From Ignelater luminosus (taxonomy: Eukaryota; Arthropoda; Insecta; Coleoptera; Elateridae): 64,000 bases of DNA. Positions within the stretch are counted from its first letter, which is position 1; each line of letters opens with the position of its first letter. Below are positions 1-11,669 of this stretch, piece after piece. The stretch covers positions 310,001-374,000 of the forward strand of contig VTPC01000634.1 of assembly GCA_011009095.1 (NCBI GenBank). The letters run 5' to 3'. Position numbers and translations under genes: made by a program. The notes beneath the pieces were generated by a model. The model searched no databases. It saw only the letters and a list, made by a program, of their open reading frames with translations, and had not been told where the DNA came from.

Positions 1-1889
1 TTGTCTCCAGTTTTTTTATTAGATCCCACGAATCTGGTGGTAAACAAAATCACAAACGAATTTTTCACGGGCATTTCTGGAAGCCCTGTTCATACATTGA
101 CTTTTCTGGTAGTAGCTGTGACTGCCGAGAGTGATTGAGAGTCGACATCAAATGACGGATGCTGGATTCCCAAGCTTGCAGTTAACTAATTTAAAACATT
201 TCACCGGAAGACCCAGAAGCGGATAGGTTAATCGCTTCCGAAAACCCGACTTCTAAACTAATTTAAGGATCCATCCGGTACCAATTTGTGGTAATAAGTA
301 ATTCAGTTCAATTAATTTTTTTGTTATTTAAATCCTTGCTTAAATTTAGGGTGACCCCTTCAGGTTAATAAGGATCATAAACTTTTATTAAAATCCATTG
401 TAATATAATTTTTTTGTTTGACCCGTAACTTTTAAATTTGTATAAACAATTCAATTTCTTCTTGATTAATGTGCTATTCGGATGTAAATTGAAAATTTTT
501 TTTGTTTAACATTGTTTTTCGGGTGTATTTCAGTTTCAGCAAGCAAATTTCGATCGAAAGCTGCTTCCTTCTTCACTGTGGTAAGATTAATTTAATACTT
601 CATTACTTATCCAAACCTCGCTTTAATTGTTTAATTTTTTATTTAAATTTCATCGTACACCTGAATGATTTCAAATTCGTTCTTTTAGAAAATTTAATTC
701 ATTAATTTCGGTTTCATACAAATAATTATTTTGTGACATCGGAGATTTTTATGTGCATTTCTTTGGTGTTTTGTTTTCTTAGCGTTTGAACAATTTGAGA
801 TTATTTGCCTGGTGTACTTTATGATAACATTTGTGTAAATTTTATATTGTTACCTTGGACTTATTTTTGTCAATTTTTACGATTATTTCCTTATTTTTAA
901 ATGCTTTAAAATTTGTTTATTTATTTAACAATTTGGTGTCTCTATTAATCTAAAATTCAAAAATTCAATTAATGTTTTTTTAAAAAGTGGAGATCCTTTT
1001 ATTAATTTTTTGGTCATAATCTGTTGTTAAAGTATTATAACAATTTTCTATTGCTCGCTTATTTAAGTTTAGGAGTAAAATCTTATGCATAGGTACTTTA
1101 ACTTTTGGTGCTATTGAAATTGCCAATATTAGCTTCATTTCTAAAGTAACAATTTTTTGTATGAAACTGTTCTATCGGGTTACTCAGAGTTTATTTGTAA
1201 ATACAAATAAAAAAATCTTACTTGATATTTCAATATACGGTGTTGGTTAATTACTACATGGTGTTTTATTGTAAGTATAATCTTTGCCGTCCCGCTCCCA
1301 AGTCTACCCACTTGAGGTCAGCTGGCCTAGGACCCAGAGATCCTAGAAGTTTCTTCACATTTACAGTAACAAAAGGTTTACGTTACAGATTTCAATACAT
1401 ATTTTGGATTGACTTGTGAAACCTAGTGATTTTATATTCATATTTTTTTTATTTTTACGTACGTTCTAATTCGTTTTATCAATTTAGAGTTTTTTTATAC
1501 GTATAGATAATTTTTCCTTTATTTTTTTAACATTTTATTTTGAATTAAATAAACAAGAGTAAACATGTTTTCATTGTATTTTATGTGAGTATTGTGTAGT
1601 GATTTCTCTCAGATAAAGTATATCCAGTGTGTTTAAATAATAACTTATAATGTAATGAATGTAAACCAGGTATTGGACCAGCGCATGACGTGTTGTTTGA
1701 GCCGCCTTTGTTTTCTTGTTTAGTAAAATTTTAAAATATACAACACGGCTTGGAGTGCTTACTGAACTTAATTTTCTAGTGTAAATTTTGTAGTGCATAT
1801 TAGCGATGCACATTGTTGTGACTGCTTAAGCAGGAACATTGAGTTTGAGTCAGTGTAACTTCTCTTGGTAAGTTTGGAGAGAGCTTGCG
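1..1889. other. Non-genic stretch, two GC-richer blocks unassigned
   Basis: No gene is supported. Bases 1-260 and about 1285-1350 are visibly richer in G and C than their surroundings. In the first block a plus-strand frame is open from the window edge to a TGA at 139-141, and a minus-strand frame is open from about 160 to 20. In the second, the minus strand reads a short open peptide (LGSLGPRPADLKWVDLGAG). I recognise neither. They may be fragments of repeats or of exons. The rest is AT-rich with nothing evident. Confidence 0.4.
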
Positions 1890-2418
1890 TACAGGGTGTT
1901 CACTGCTATAATACATTATTATACAAGGTGTTTGTTGGAGCAAAGACATATCTGCATACACATTGACCATTGACCTGGCTTCTGGCACCCATGTGAACAT
2001 GTTGCAAAATCCTTGGAACCAGAATTGCAACGAACAAATATCGATTGCGAATCCACCTGGTTTCAGCAAGATGGTGTTACTGCCCATACAGCAAGACAAA
2101 GCACTTTTTGCAGTATGTTTTTTGACAAAGTTATCTCTCGTTTGGATAATATTCCTTTCCCTTCAGGGTCTCCTGATCTAACAGCTTCGGATTACTTCTT
2201 GTGGGGGTACTTGAAAAGTACGACGAAGATTGTATTTCTGCCAAAATGAGAACGGTGGATACCTAAATAATGTTATTTTTAAACAATTTACAATAGTTAT
2301 TATTTAATAAATTCCCAACTTTCTGCTTTCTGAATACATTATCCCCTCTATTTAATGATCATGCCATAAAAAGTTATTTAGCGATAAAAACCGTTAGACG
2401 GCTAGCAGACACCCTGTA
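1890..2418 (+). mobile_element. Deleted mariner-like element with transposase remnant
   Basis: The ends are inverted: TACAGGGTGTTCACTGC at the left, and the reverse complement of the right end reads TACAGGGTGTCTGC. Both begin with the TA expected of this superfamily's target site. Inside, the plus strand (2013-2249) encodes the tail of an IS630-Tc1-mariner transposase, with the second catalytic Asp in FQQDGVTAHTAR and the third in SPDLTASDYFLWG, 39 residues apart. The N-terminal two thirds, including the DNA-binding domain and first Asp, are missing, so the copy cannot encode an active enzyme. At 529 bp it is an internal-deletion derivative. Confidence 0.75.
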
Positions 2419-3957
2419 TAAGTTATGAATATTGAGGAAGTTGCTTACAAAACATTGACACTGATGCCATATGTGTTTTTAAAATCTATTTACCCCACTG
2501 AAAAATAATAAAATTGAATTTTTGATAACGTTTATCTATTCAAAATGCAACTTCATTACGCTACATATTTGAATGGAATAGGGAAACTTCAACATTATTT
2601 TTCTCAAAAACGGTTTCACCTACCTTGTACAACGATCTTGTACTTAGTTTTAACTATTGCATAACCCATAACAATATAGCTGGTTTTACCCTTAACATCC
2701 AGTATATCGGAGATAGGAGTATTTCTCAAAAGTTGCTCGACTTTCCGATGAAACAAAGGCATTCAAAGTGGTGCCCTAAGTTTCTTATTGAACAAATGTA
2801 GTTTGGCCACTTCAAATCGGTCTACATTCTCTTCTATTTGCTATAGGTTGAATTTTAAAAATGATTTAGAAAGTAGATGAAATTTCTCATGCATTCGTGA
2901 ACGAAGAAAACGTTTACGTTTAAGCCGGTTTTTCACCTTGAAATTATCTCTTTTGTTCTCCAATGTTAGTTTTAAAAAAAATGTTTGTCAAGACGCTTGA
3001 CCAAGAGACGCCTCTACAAACAACAGCCTACTTTTACTTATTATTGTTTATGCCACCCTAAAATTATATTTTTTGATATTCTAAAAGAGTGTATAAATTA
3101 ACAATTTGGAAATTTTAATTCAAAATGCCTTTAGTGTGACAGTTGTTCAAATTTCAGGATCACCGTTGGGATCTTTGAGACTGCAAGAGATACCTTACTT
3201 GAATAAGAACAAAGTTGCATATTTAGATGCTCAATAATAATCTAAAGTGAAATTCAAAATAACTTCCTTTGTTTTTGAAAATACCTTAAAAAGGGGAATT
3301 TTTCAATTTGCGTTTTTTGGCCATCTTCTTATTATTGGGAATTTTCTTTTGTTCTCTATCCAAATTTTCATATGACGTTTCGATTTTCCAAAATCATCAT
3401 CACAGGTGCGTTTTTCATGGGCCTTTGTTCCCAGTGCATACATACATTTTATAGCGCTATTTACTGTAGTTAATCAGAAATGAAAAGTGGTCAGACTTCG
3501 TCTTTTTTATAAACAAACTTTGGGCTCCATTTTAAATGCCTTTCCTTTCTCGAAAAGTTGTGGGGCTTTCAGGAAATACTCGTATTTCTTCTATATTCAA
3601 AATATTCAAGAATTAGCTTGTAATGAATTTGTTCTCGGTTCATGCATAAATTTACTGGGGTAGAATTAGTAATTTAGACTACAAAAGCTAGAAGGCCTCT
3701 CTTTGTAGCTAAGTTGTAAAAGCGACGAAAGGTTGGATTTGTAGACAAAATAAGAACATCAATAAAGAGAACTTCATCTTTAAATGGCAGCAATCATTCC
3801 TGTGTTGTTTTACTTGTCGACTGGTACGTTAATTATACTAATTTGTAATTAATACTCAGATTCTACTACTCAATTTTGTAATTTAGATTTTAGATACTGG
3901 TGATGTAGGAAATGTGGTCATTTTGTAATAGTTTTAACAGGTCCCTACTCATATAAA
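2419..3957. other. Intergenic, nothing recognised
   Basis: AT-rich DNA between two decayed transposons. I see no long open frame, no RNA gene and no clear terminal repeat. Confidence 0.45.
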
Positions 3958-5085
3958 TACAGGGTGTTAAAACAAAGCGTTTAGATATTTAAATATATAA
4001 GGGGTATACTCCGTTTGCGATGTTTCTGGGTTTAATAGGTCATGTTTTCATTTTGTTACGTTGGAAGTGTTTTCTTTTTTTTTGAGAATTTGACGCTGTT
4101 GCACGACCAAAAATTTTGCATAAACGTTTAGTACCGATTAGTTTTGTTTTGTTCAAAAGAAATCAAGTTTTCCTTATATTTACAGATTTACAAAAAAAAA
4201 GACAACAGCGTGAGGTTAAACTGTCACAAATTCATAACCTTAAAACACATTAAGCGTCAATAAGATTCTACAAGCCGAGTTAATAGATAAACAGCCCGGT
4301 TTACAATACTCAAACTGTCATTCTTCCACAGCCATATACGACCCAGAAACATCGTGAACGCTGTATATACAGCACGACCAAAATCAAGTAAAAAAACCGT
4401 TTTCGAGATAAGAGCAATTTTTGTTTTTGAAAGTGAAAAAAAGCCCCAACTTTCATTATCAGTTTAGTGCTATGCATATGCTGTTTTAGAGATAAAAGCG
4501 TTTTTTTCTGGTTACTTTCTCTAAAGTAAAACAAATGTTTACATAAATTTTATTATTATCAGTTTGCAGTGCTATGCATACGCTGTTTTCCAGATAAATG
4601 CGATTAATCTAAGAAACCACAACTTTAAGTTAAATATTCTGTTTTCATACGACCTTTATTTTATTAATCAGTTTTCAATCGATTCCATGACTTGCTAAGT
4701 CTTCTGACCTAACTCTCCTAGACTTTTGTATTTAGGATTACTTAAAAAGTTTCATGTACGCAACATCTGTAAATAATCTTACCGAGTTGCAACAGCAAAT
4801 TCAGCAATGTTGTAAAGCAATTCTAACACAACTGGGCTTTAGACAGGCTGTGGAGTTTGTTCTTGAGAAGATTAGATCCTGTGTAAAAATGAAAGAAGGA
4901 CATATCAAACACCTTCCCGGATAATCGAGTTCTGTAGCACTAAACGATAAAATTTACAAAAACGAAAATCGTTCTTATGTCGAAAGCGGGTGATTGCGGG
5001 CCCATGTTCATTAAGACGTTTTTACTTGTTTTTAGTCGCACTATATGCCCCTTAAATATTTAAACGCTTTTCTTAGCACCCAATA
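3958..5085 (+). mobile_element. Decayed mariner-like element, ~50-bp imperfect TIRs
   Basis: The left end (TACAGGGTGTTAAAACAAAG, continuing to about 4010) is matched in inverted orientation by the right end at about 5035-5085. The shared core includes AAAGCGTTTA.ATATTTAA and AAGGGG.ATA. The element is 1.13 kb. The plus strand near 4696-4924 still encodes the last part of a transposase (separate entry). The interior at 4398-4607 has a repeated module: two copies of an ATTATCAGTTT...AGTGCTATGCATA...GCTGTTTT motif about 100 bp apart. An old, inactive copy. Confidence 0.7.
4696..4924 (+). pseudogene. C-terminal relic of mariner-like transposase
   Basis: One continuous plus frame reads KSSDLTLLDFCI, a TAG stop, then DYLKSFMYATSVNNLTEL and on to a TAA. 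It aligns by eye with the family pattern SPDLTPLDFFLWGYLKS.VYA and the terminal GGHFEHL block (here EGHIKHL). The expected Trp codon (TGG) of the FLWG motif is replaced by TAG. The third catalytic Asp (LLDF) is kept. Nothing recognisable of the rest of the transposase remains upstream. Confidence 0.7.
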
Positions 5086-6180
5086 TAATATTAAGTAGGG
5101 TTGTCACAGACTTTCGCATCAAAATCCGTAATTACAAATAATCCGCATGAATTCAAACATCCGATAGGCGAATTTGTTTTTTTAAATTTTTATACGAATT
5201 CACAAGTTTAATTTCTGTGACATCCGCATATTAAGTGTTAATTATCACTTTATGACGTTTGTAATTCAAGAAATTGCTATATGTTACACCAAATGTCATA
5301 TGTGAATGGTTTCTAACAAAAGGACAGCATTTCCTACAAGTCTATAAAGTAGATGGTAGCGGTCAGGCATCCTTTTTGAGATATACTTAATAGATGCACT
5401 CACCCAATGATGACCACACAGTTCATGCAGTCAAGTCATTCGCTTATTAAAAGCTCGAATTATACCTCAATTAGTCCATTGTCTCTGTGCAAGAAATGAT
5501 GTTAGAAACAGTTTTGTAATTGTAAACATTGATTTGCAAAAATTGTGTCAAAAGACTTATTTTGGAATTTCAAACTCAAGTAGGCTCAAAAACCCGTTAG
5601 TAGAATAACCCCCCCCCTTCCCCTTGCAAATAAAGCCCACTACAGATTTTGGAAAGATCCCTATCTGCTCTAAGTGTGCTTTATAATATCAAATTCCTAA
5701 GAGTTTGTTTTGACAACTTGCTGTCATCGATCATATTACCTTAGCCCTTTGTAATTATTTTTTTAGAAGATTTATTAATCAGAATTTCACATACAATTAC
5801 TCTATTTTCTATGTATTATGCAGAAGTGAAATAGAGAAGTTTTCCATAAATTTAGATATTCATGCAACCGTTTACTATCTTCTTGAAATTGAGACTGGAC
5901 TAGTTGTTGCATTTATTTAGATCATGCAGTACCTTCTTAGCAAAGTTAATGATATCCATTGCGTTTTCTATATTATTTGTAAAATACGAATTTCTTGTGA
6001 AAAGGATTTACTACTAAAGGCGCTGTACATCACTCCCAAAACACTTATAATAATCATTAATTAATAACATCAATGCTACTTATTTATATTACCTCATTGA
6101 ATATTGTTATTTGAGTTCTATAGTAATTAAATTTTTGTAGTTCAGGAATGAAGAATAAAAGCAAAGAATATAGACTTAAA
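5086..6180. other. Intergenic, nothing recognised
   Basis: AT-rich DNA with a C8 run near 5611. No gene or repeat structure identified. Confidence 0.45.
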
Positions 6181-6186
6181 AAAACC

Positions 6187-6192
6187 TTTATT
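6187..6192 (-). terminator. Poly(A) signal of the broken clip-only copy
   Basis: AATAAA on the minus strand, 81 bases past the conserved stop codon at 6273. Its spacing fits a genuine 3' end and supports the exon 2 call just upstream. Confidence 0.5.
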
Positions 6193-6272
6193 GCCAATAA
6201 ACAAAATATAGTAATAGTTCTTATGTTACTTACTATCCGTAAAGACTAAACTATTTAGGAGTAAATTAATTT

Positions 6273-6910
6273 TCACTTAGTAGTCTTAGTATTAACATCT
6301 CTTACTTTGTTTACTTTGCAACAGAAGTCCAAATAATTTTCGCAAGTATAGCTGGAGGTACTGGAAAAGATACTCTCGGTTAGTTTTCAAATCTCACTGA
6401 TAATTTGAGTACTATACTTTTCACTACAGATTATCTTAAATGAAAGAAGTCAATTATATCTTATTAATGCTTTTTTTAATAGTGTAAACCTTTCATAACC
6501 AAATGGTTGAAGAGGTTATCAAAAGTTAAGTAAACTATAAATTTTACTTAAAATTACCTATTTCTAATTTTAATTTAATTAGAGAGTATTGATATTCTTT
6601 CTCATCGTTTGAGTACTGTTGAAATCTCGAGTTCAATTTTGAGCTTTTGGGTTCGAACGATCACTATTTCTCTTTAGCAACAAAGCAATAATAAATTAAT
6701 TGAAAGTAGTAAAGTGAAAGGATCAAGAAGCTACTAAAAGTATTTTTTGAAACAACTGCATTCTGTACCTTGAACCTTTATCACAAGTATAATAAGGTAC
6801 ACATTTGTGTATACCTTCATCTTCACCTTCACCACATTTTGCAGTATTTTCTTCTTCGGTAGATGTACGTACTAGAACGATAGTAACAATCAAAATACAA
6901 ATTTATTCAC
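6273..6910 (-). pseudogene. Broken tandem copy of the clip-only gene
   Basis: Exon 1 (6910-6769) encodes CGEGEDEGIHKCVPYYTCD, very close to exon 1 of the neighbour at 8.6-8.8 kb. Exon 2 (6360-6273) encodes TSSYTCENYLDFCCKVNK and ends TKTTK-stop, matching the neighbour's TTTTSK-stop. Splice signals survive: ttttcag before the start position, GTACAG donor, tcttttccag acceptor. Two lesions break it. The start codon is GTG instead of ATG at 6910, and one base is lost about five codons later, putting the signal peptide out of frame with the clip domain. Exon 1 has also lost about 30 bases before the donor compared with the neighbour. The phase across the intron would still be usable. An upstream coding exon supplying a new start is not excluded. 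Confidence 0.65.
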
Positions 6911-7546
6911 TCTGAAAACAAATAAAACAAGCAATATATTAGATTACAAAAAACAAAACACGTGCCAGTTACTTGCAAAAAAGGATAATTTCATTCTGTA
7001 ACTCTTTCAGTGCTGGAAGATAAATTTATTAGTGTTTTTGTTTTTCTCGGAAAAATGGTAGAGTAGTCTCTGGGTATGCTCATAATGGAGAGAGGATTTA
7101 AGCAAGTGTCAACCAACGATGTCAACAGTGTCAACAACGTCGAAAGAGCCATGTCTATTTAGCTTAAGAAACTTTTACTATGAGTTCTTAATGTGAGAAT
7201 GCATCAGTATGCGGGATAGAATGACCGTCAGCTTAGGTCCAAAATGTGCAATTTCGTGACTGCACCATTTTTCGTGCTTCATAAAACTAGTGATTTTTTA
7301 AAATATGAACAAAGATGAATAGTTATTAAATTTTGAACCCAGAAAGTACAACTCTTGCAATTACTTTTAAATGATGCTAAGGAATCAAAACTAAAAACAA
7401 AAAATACAAATAAAATAAAAAATGTTGCTTAGAATACATAGAAAATAGTATGTAGTACGTATTTAGACACTTACAAAATATATGTTTTTTAGTTTTTACA
7501 TACCATAGCAAAAGAACAGAATAAATCTGTTATGTAACATCATGTT

Positions 7547-8794
7547 TCACTTACTAGTAGTTGTTGTTTCTGTTATTTTGTCTACTTCGCAACACATTTG
7601 CAAATAATCATCACAGTTATCCGGGATACTGGAAAAGATATTTTCAGTTATATTTTGAATATTTGGTACATACTATACTGTAACTACTATTATTTCCTAC
7701 AGATTAAAGCAGCTAAAGCAAATTAATTTCTAAAACCAAGATAGCTTTCAGGTATTTCAAATGGAAAATAATATGCTGAAATTTTGATTCGTCTGAATTT
7801 TTTGTTTCTTTCTTGCGGTGTATGCAGTTATTGTTGTATAGTTGGCAACAGCCAGTTACTTTTATATACATATATATTTAGGTTGGTAGAAAAAGTTAGT
7901 TAGTTACGACGATGATAACAAAGATGATGTGTCATAAAATATATGAACTTTCATGTTAATAAATGTTTATAGTAAAACTTAGTGTTTATTGTTATTCGCA
8001 AGATACAACAGTTATCTCCATGTTTATTTCTACATTTTTAATAACAGAAGACAACCACATGAGTTAGCATATAAAACGAGATTGCTCGAGCAGTAATATT
8101 ACATACCAGGTGTAGAATTGGATAACGCATCATACAGATTTCAATAGTAAATAATGTCCAGTTACTTACTCTCTTAATTATTTTAGAACAAGAGCGTAGA
8201 TAGATTTTTTGTAGAGAAGAAAATACTGCATCTGTACGTGACGTTGCTTTCTATTTTGCTTCTATAAAACTGAAAAGATCAATCAATTAAAATGTCTAGT
8301 TTTACAACCATCAGATATTCATTGGAATCATTTTATGTAATGAGACATTGCTTGCTTCTTTTGTTGTTTTTGCAGTATTTTATTGTCTATAGAAAACCTT
8401 TATTCACTTTTGCTCTAAAATAATTAGGGGAGCAAGTAACTGGACATTAAAAATTTACTACTGAAATCTGTTATTCGATTCTACACCCGGTATAACATGC
8501 CCGTGCTCGAGCAACCTTGCCTACAAAAAATATTCCATAATCAGCAATAACAACCGAAATACTAGATATTTAAAAGATGAATGATGAAAATTAGTTTAGA
8601 AAAGTTCTGTACCGTATATCATAATCTTCAGCTCCACTGCCAATAATAGTAAGAGAAGCAGGGTCACACTGATAATATGGTACGCATTTGTGAATACCTT
8701 TATCTTTTCCTTCTCCACATTTTTCAGTTTTTTCCTCTGAAGCAAATACGGTCACTATAGCACTAGCAATCAGCAAAACTAAAAACTGGTTCAT
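7547..8794 (-). CDS. Secreted clip-domain-only protein (87 aa, two exons)
   Basis: Exon 1 (8794-8613) starts at ATG right after an ...attttag acceptor and encodes a signal peptide (residues 1-18 or so, MNQFLVLLIASAIVTVFA). Half a clip domain follows with Cys at 26, 37 and 43 (CVPYYQC). Exon 2 (7628-7547) adds Cys 66, 73 and 74 (CDDYLQMCC) and a Thr-rich tail to a TGA. The intron is phase 2 (CG|T gives Arg61), as in the two protease homologues of this cluster. The six Cys complete one clip domain, the module that mediates protein contacts in insect immune protease cascades. No protease domain is present: I found none of its motifs on the minus strand from 7.5 kb to base 1. A GTAAGT lies just before the stop and could act as a donor to an unseen exon. 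The exon 1 donor is GTACAG, weaker than consensus. Function is inferred only; it could be a decoy or scaffold partner of the neighbours, or a young pseudogene. Confidence 0.6.
8080..8518. repeat. Foldback element inside the clip-only intron
   Basis: A long imperfect inverted repeat. The left arm starts TTGCTCGAGCA at 8084 and runs to about 8235. The right arm ends with the same sequence inverted near 8514. Shared stretches include GGTGTAGAAT, AATGTCCAGTTACTT, AATTATTTTAGA and AAATACTGCA. Arms are about 150 bp with about 130 bp between them. It lies wholly in the intron of the 87-aa clip gene. Confidence 0.7.
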
Positions 8795-8819
8795 TCTAAA
8801 ATACAAAAATTATAATAAA

Positions 8820-11660
8820 CGATAATTTAAATAATTATAAAATATAATTAGTACTTATTTAGTTCTACTTCAAAGAATATTGAATATTAATAATGTTAGT
8901 TACACAGAAATATTCAAAACTAAGGTCGTGAATGCGCTATTAAATCGGCAACAGACCATCAATATGTGAAAAACAACAATGTTCGTCTGGTTGATCAGTG
9001 CGTATGCTTGTAGGAAAACCTGTTTATGTAAGGTGAAGGGGCAAAGATTAGAGATTTAAGATTAGAGGATTATAAGAAGGTTTCGTGAAGAAAATATTAT
9101 TAACTAGAAATATTTAATATAATTGGGAAATAATAAAAATAACCTGTTTTTAATTATTACACATTTAACTAATTAGCATAGACGTTGGAGTTTATTAACA
9201 TTTGGATTTTATTTATTAGGAATTGAACCGGTTTGAAGTTCTTGTAGAGGATTCGTATCAAATTTGGTATGAAGGTATTACCATTGAGTAATGGTATTAC
9301 CCTATACAAAATATCTAATTTTGATATCGGCGACGTTGCCAAGTGTACAGCTTTTTGTGGTGACAACTAAGACGGTTTTCTTAAATGGGATATCTCGTGT
9401 TGTGTGACATTTGTAAAAACTGTTCTAGATAATTATGAAGATGTAAGTATAATAAAAAGATAATCAACAAAAACATTTTCCATAAATTTTCTTGATTATC
9501 TCTTTTGTTTTTAGAAATAACCTCATGAATACTTACATTTTTATAATCTTCTAGAAAAGCAGTTTTTACATTTCTCGTATCGAGTAATTCCCTCATACTA
9601 AATTTGATTCCAATCGTACTATTACTTATTGAAGTAATACATTTTTTGCATGAATCTAGGAGCATAGTATAAAAGTTGAAATAATAACCTATTAAGAAAG
9701 CGTTAGTGATTCTGATAGTTACACATCTGATTATCAACCAACGATTGGGGGTTCGATTCCCTGCGAATTGAAGATTCTGAAACGTTTTACGAGAAAAAAA
9801 TCTATAAAAGGATGCCATTCTTCGGGATTGGATAACCTCGGGTTTGGCTAAATTCAAGAACACAATATGAGAATCAGTAACCTACGGCTATTTGCACATT
9901 CCTTTAAGTAACACTATTATACATAAGTACTTTTGTCATGCATATACTTTAGTTTACAAAATGATAAACTAACAACAGCAATTTTTCAAAAATTTCCAAA
10001 CTAGAAATATTTCCAGGAATATTCTCAGCAAACTTTTCCAGAAAATAAATTCCTGGGAATTTATCCATCACTGCTTAAAGGTATTGAAAAGTCAAAGTAA
10101 AGAGTCTCAGTGGTTTTCTATACCAGCTCAGCGGTGAGCTGAGCAATTGTGTGGCGTCAACAAGCATGTCGCTTTAAGAGATTTCATAGTGAATAGACTA
10201 ATATGCACATTACGTAGTAAAATGAACAGGAAGAATGTAAGGATTGTCTCTAGTCTACTTGCCGTCTGTGCTTAACAACCACTTCAGTATCGTACTTCGA
10301 GAAGACAGTTATTGTAGGCATTGTATAGAGAGAGATAAAAAACGCCCATTCAAGTTTGTGAGAGTGTATTATGATAATGATAAGCTGCCGTTACCTTGGC
10401 AAAACAAGAGGTTTAAGTAGAGACCAAACTGTTGTTTGAAACAGCTGCTGGTCGCTCTCATAGTGACCAGTAACGAGAAGACGTTACATTATCAACATTA
10501 TAGTCAGCATCTTATGCTTCTTCAATTCTTCAATTTTATATCTTGTGTTTTTGTCCAAAAAGTACCGTAATCGAGTCGTCCTTGAAACGGAAAACATATG
10601 TCTGCTATAAGTAGATGTATACTTTGACAGTATTAAATGAACACCATATATTAGTCTACCCAGTTAAGTTTTTTAAAACTTACTTTGTTTCCAAATTTTG
10701 TGTTAAAAATCTAAGTTTGGCAACACAGCGTTGTTATCCAGAATATGCTCGCCTGCGTACACGCATTTATCTGTGCATTTATATAGGTTTGTTTCAATAT
10801 TATAGAATTCCAAGTAGTATTTGCACTTTTGCAGTGTACAACAAACGCACAGCAAATTCAGGTTTACAATCTAAAAGTAAAAACCACTACTCATGTATAA
10901 CATTTAATGAATGACACACATGACAGACTTTTAACCTATAAATATAAATTTTAGTAACTTTTAATGAGACTTAAAAGTACGCTGTTACAAAAATATCATG
11001 TCAAGGAACATACTGAATTCTATAATAGGCTGTACTATGCTGATACTTTTATTAAATACAATATTCAAATGAAAACATTTAATGTTCAGCTCGATTTTTC
11101 TCAAAATTTTTGTTATGCAACCTTAGGATTTATTTGCATGATCATAAAGGGAAGAAAAATCACTATCGGATTCCACTACTAAAAATCTATATTGTCATTT
11201 AAATTTTTTTGTGATGACGTCATAACTAAAAAACAAATGAAAGTCGGACGGTGAATCCCACGTATTAATGTGTATTTTTAAAAACTAAAATCGACCTGTC
11301 TCAGCGTTTTTAAAAAAACATGTTGAGTTCGCTTTTTTTTTTAATATTCCATACTTTAATCCCACACCGTATATTCTACATATGGAAAATAAAATTAATT
11401 ATTTAGGCAAAAATACTGAAATAAGTTTGCATACTAAAAATTAATTGTATATGCCTTATAGATAAAAACCTGCAAATATGCATTTGTGCAGCTCTAGTGA
11501 GGCTGGACAGGTATATGAAATGAATTGATGGAATTGTTATAGGTGTTAATCTCCTCTTTAGCTAGTGGAATTAAAATTTGGTGGTGGAGCCGAGTGCACG
11601 CTCTTAGATGAGATAACATGAAATAGAATCCCGGACTCGGCTTCTTGGTTGAAATAGAAT
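8820..11660. other. Intergenic, one tRNA-like (SINE) trace
   Basis: No gene supported. A 160-residue open frame on the minus strand (9381-9863) has no domain I recognise and overlaps a tRNA-like trace. Near 9728-9772 the plus strand holds a B-box (GGTTCGATTCC) preceded by ACACATCTGATTATCAACC, which resembles the anticodon and T-arm part of a tRNA. Without an acceptor stem it is best read as a SINE or tRNA relic. Confidence 0.35.
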
Positions 11661-11669
11661 CCGTGTATA

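Noticed and set aside
8795..8806. Four extra residues (MYFR) before the start of the clip-only protein
   Set aside because: They lie upstream of the attttag acceptor; the start at 8794 matches the other cluster members.
9381..9863. 160-residue open frame on the minus strand
   Set aside because: No domain, atypical composition, overlaps a tRNA-like B-box trace; most likely a chance frame in AT-rich DNA.
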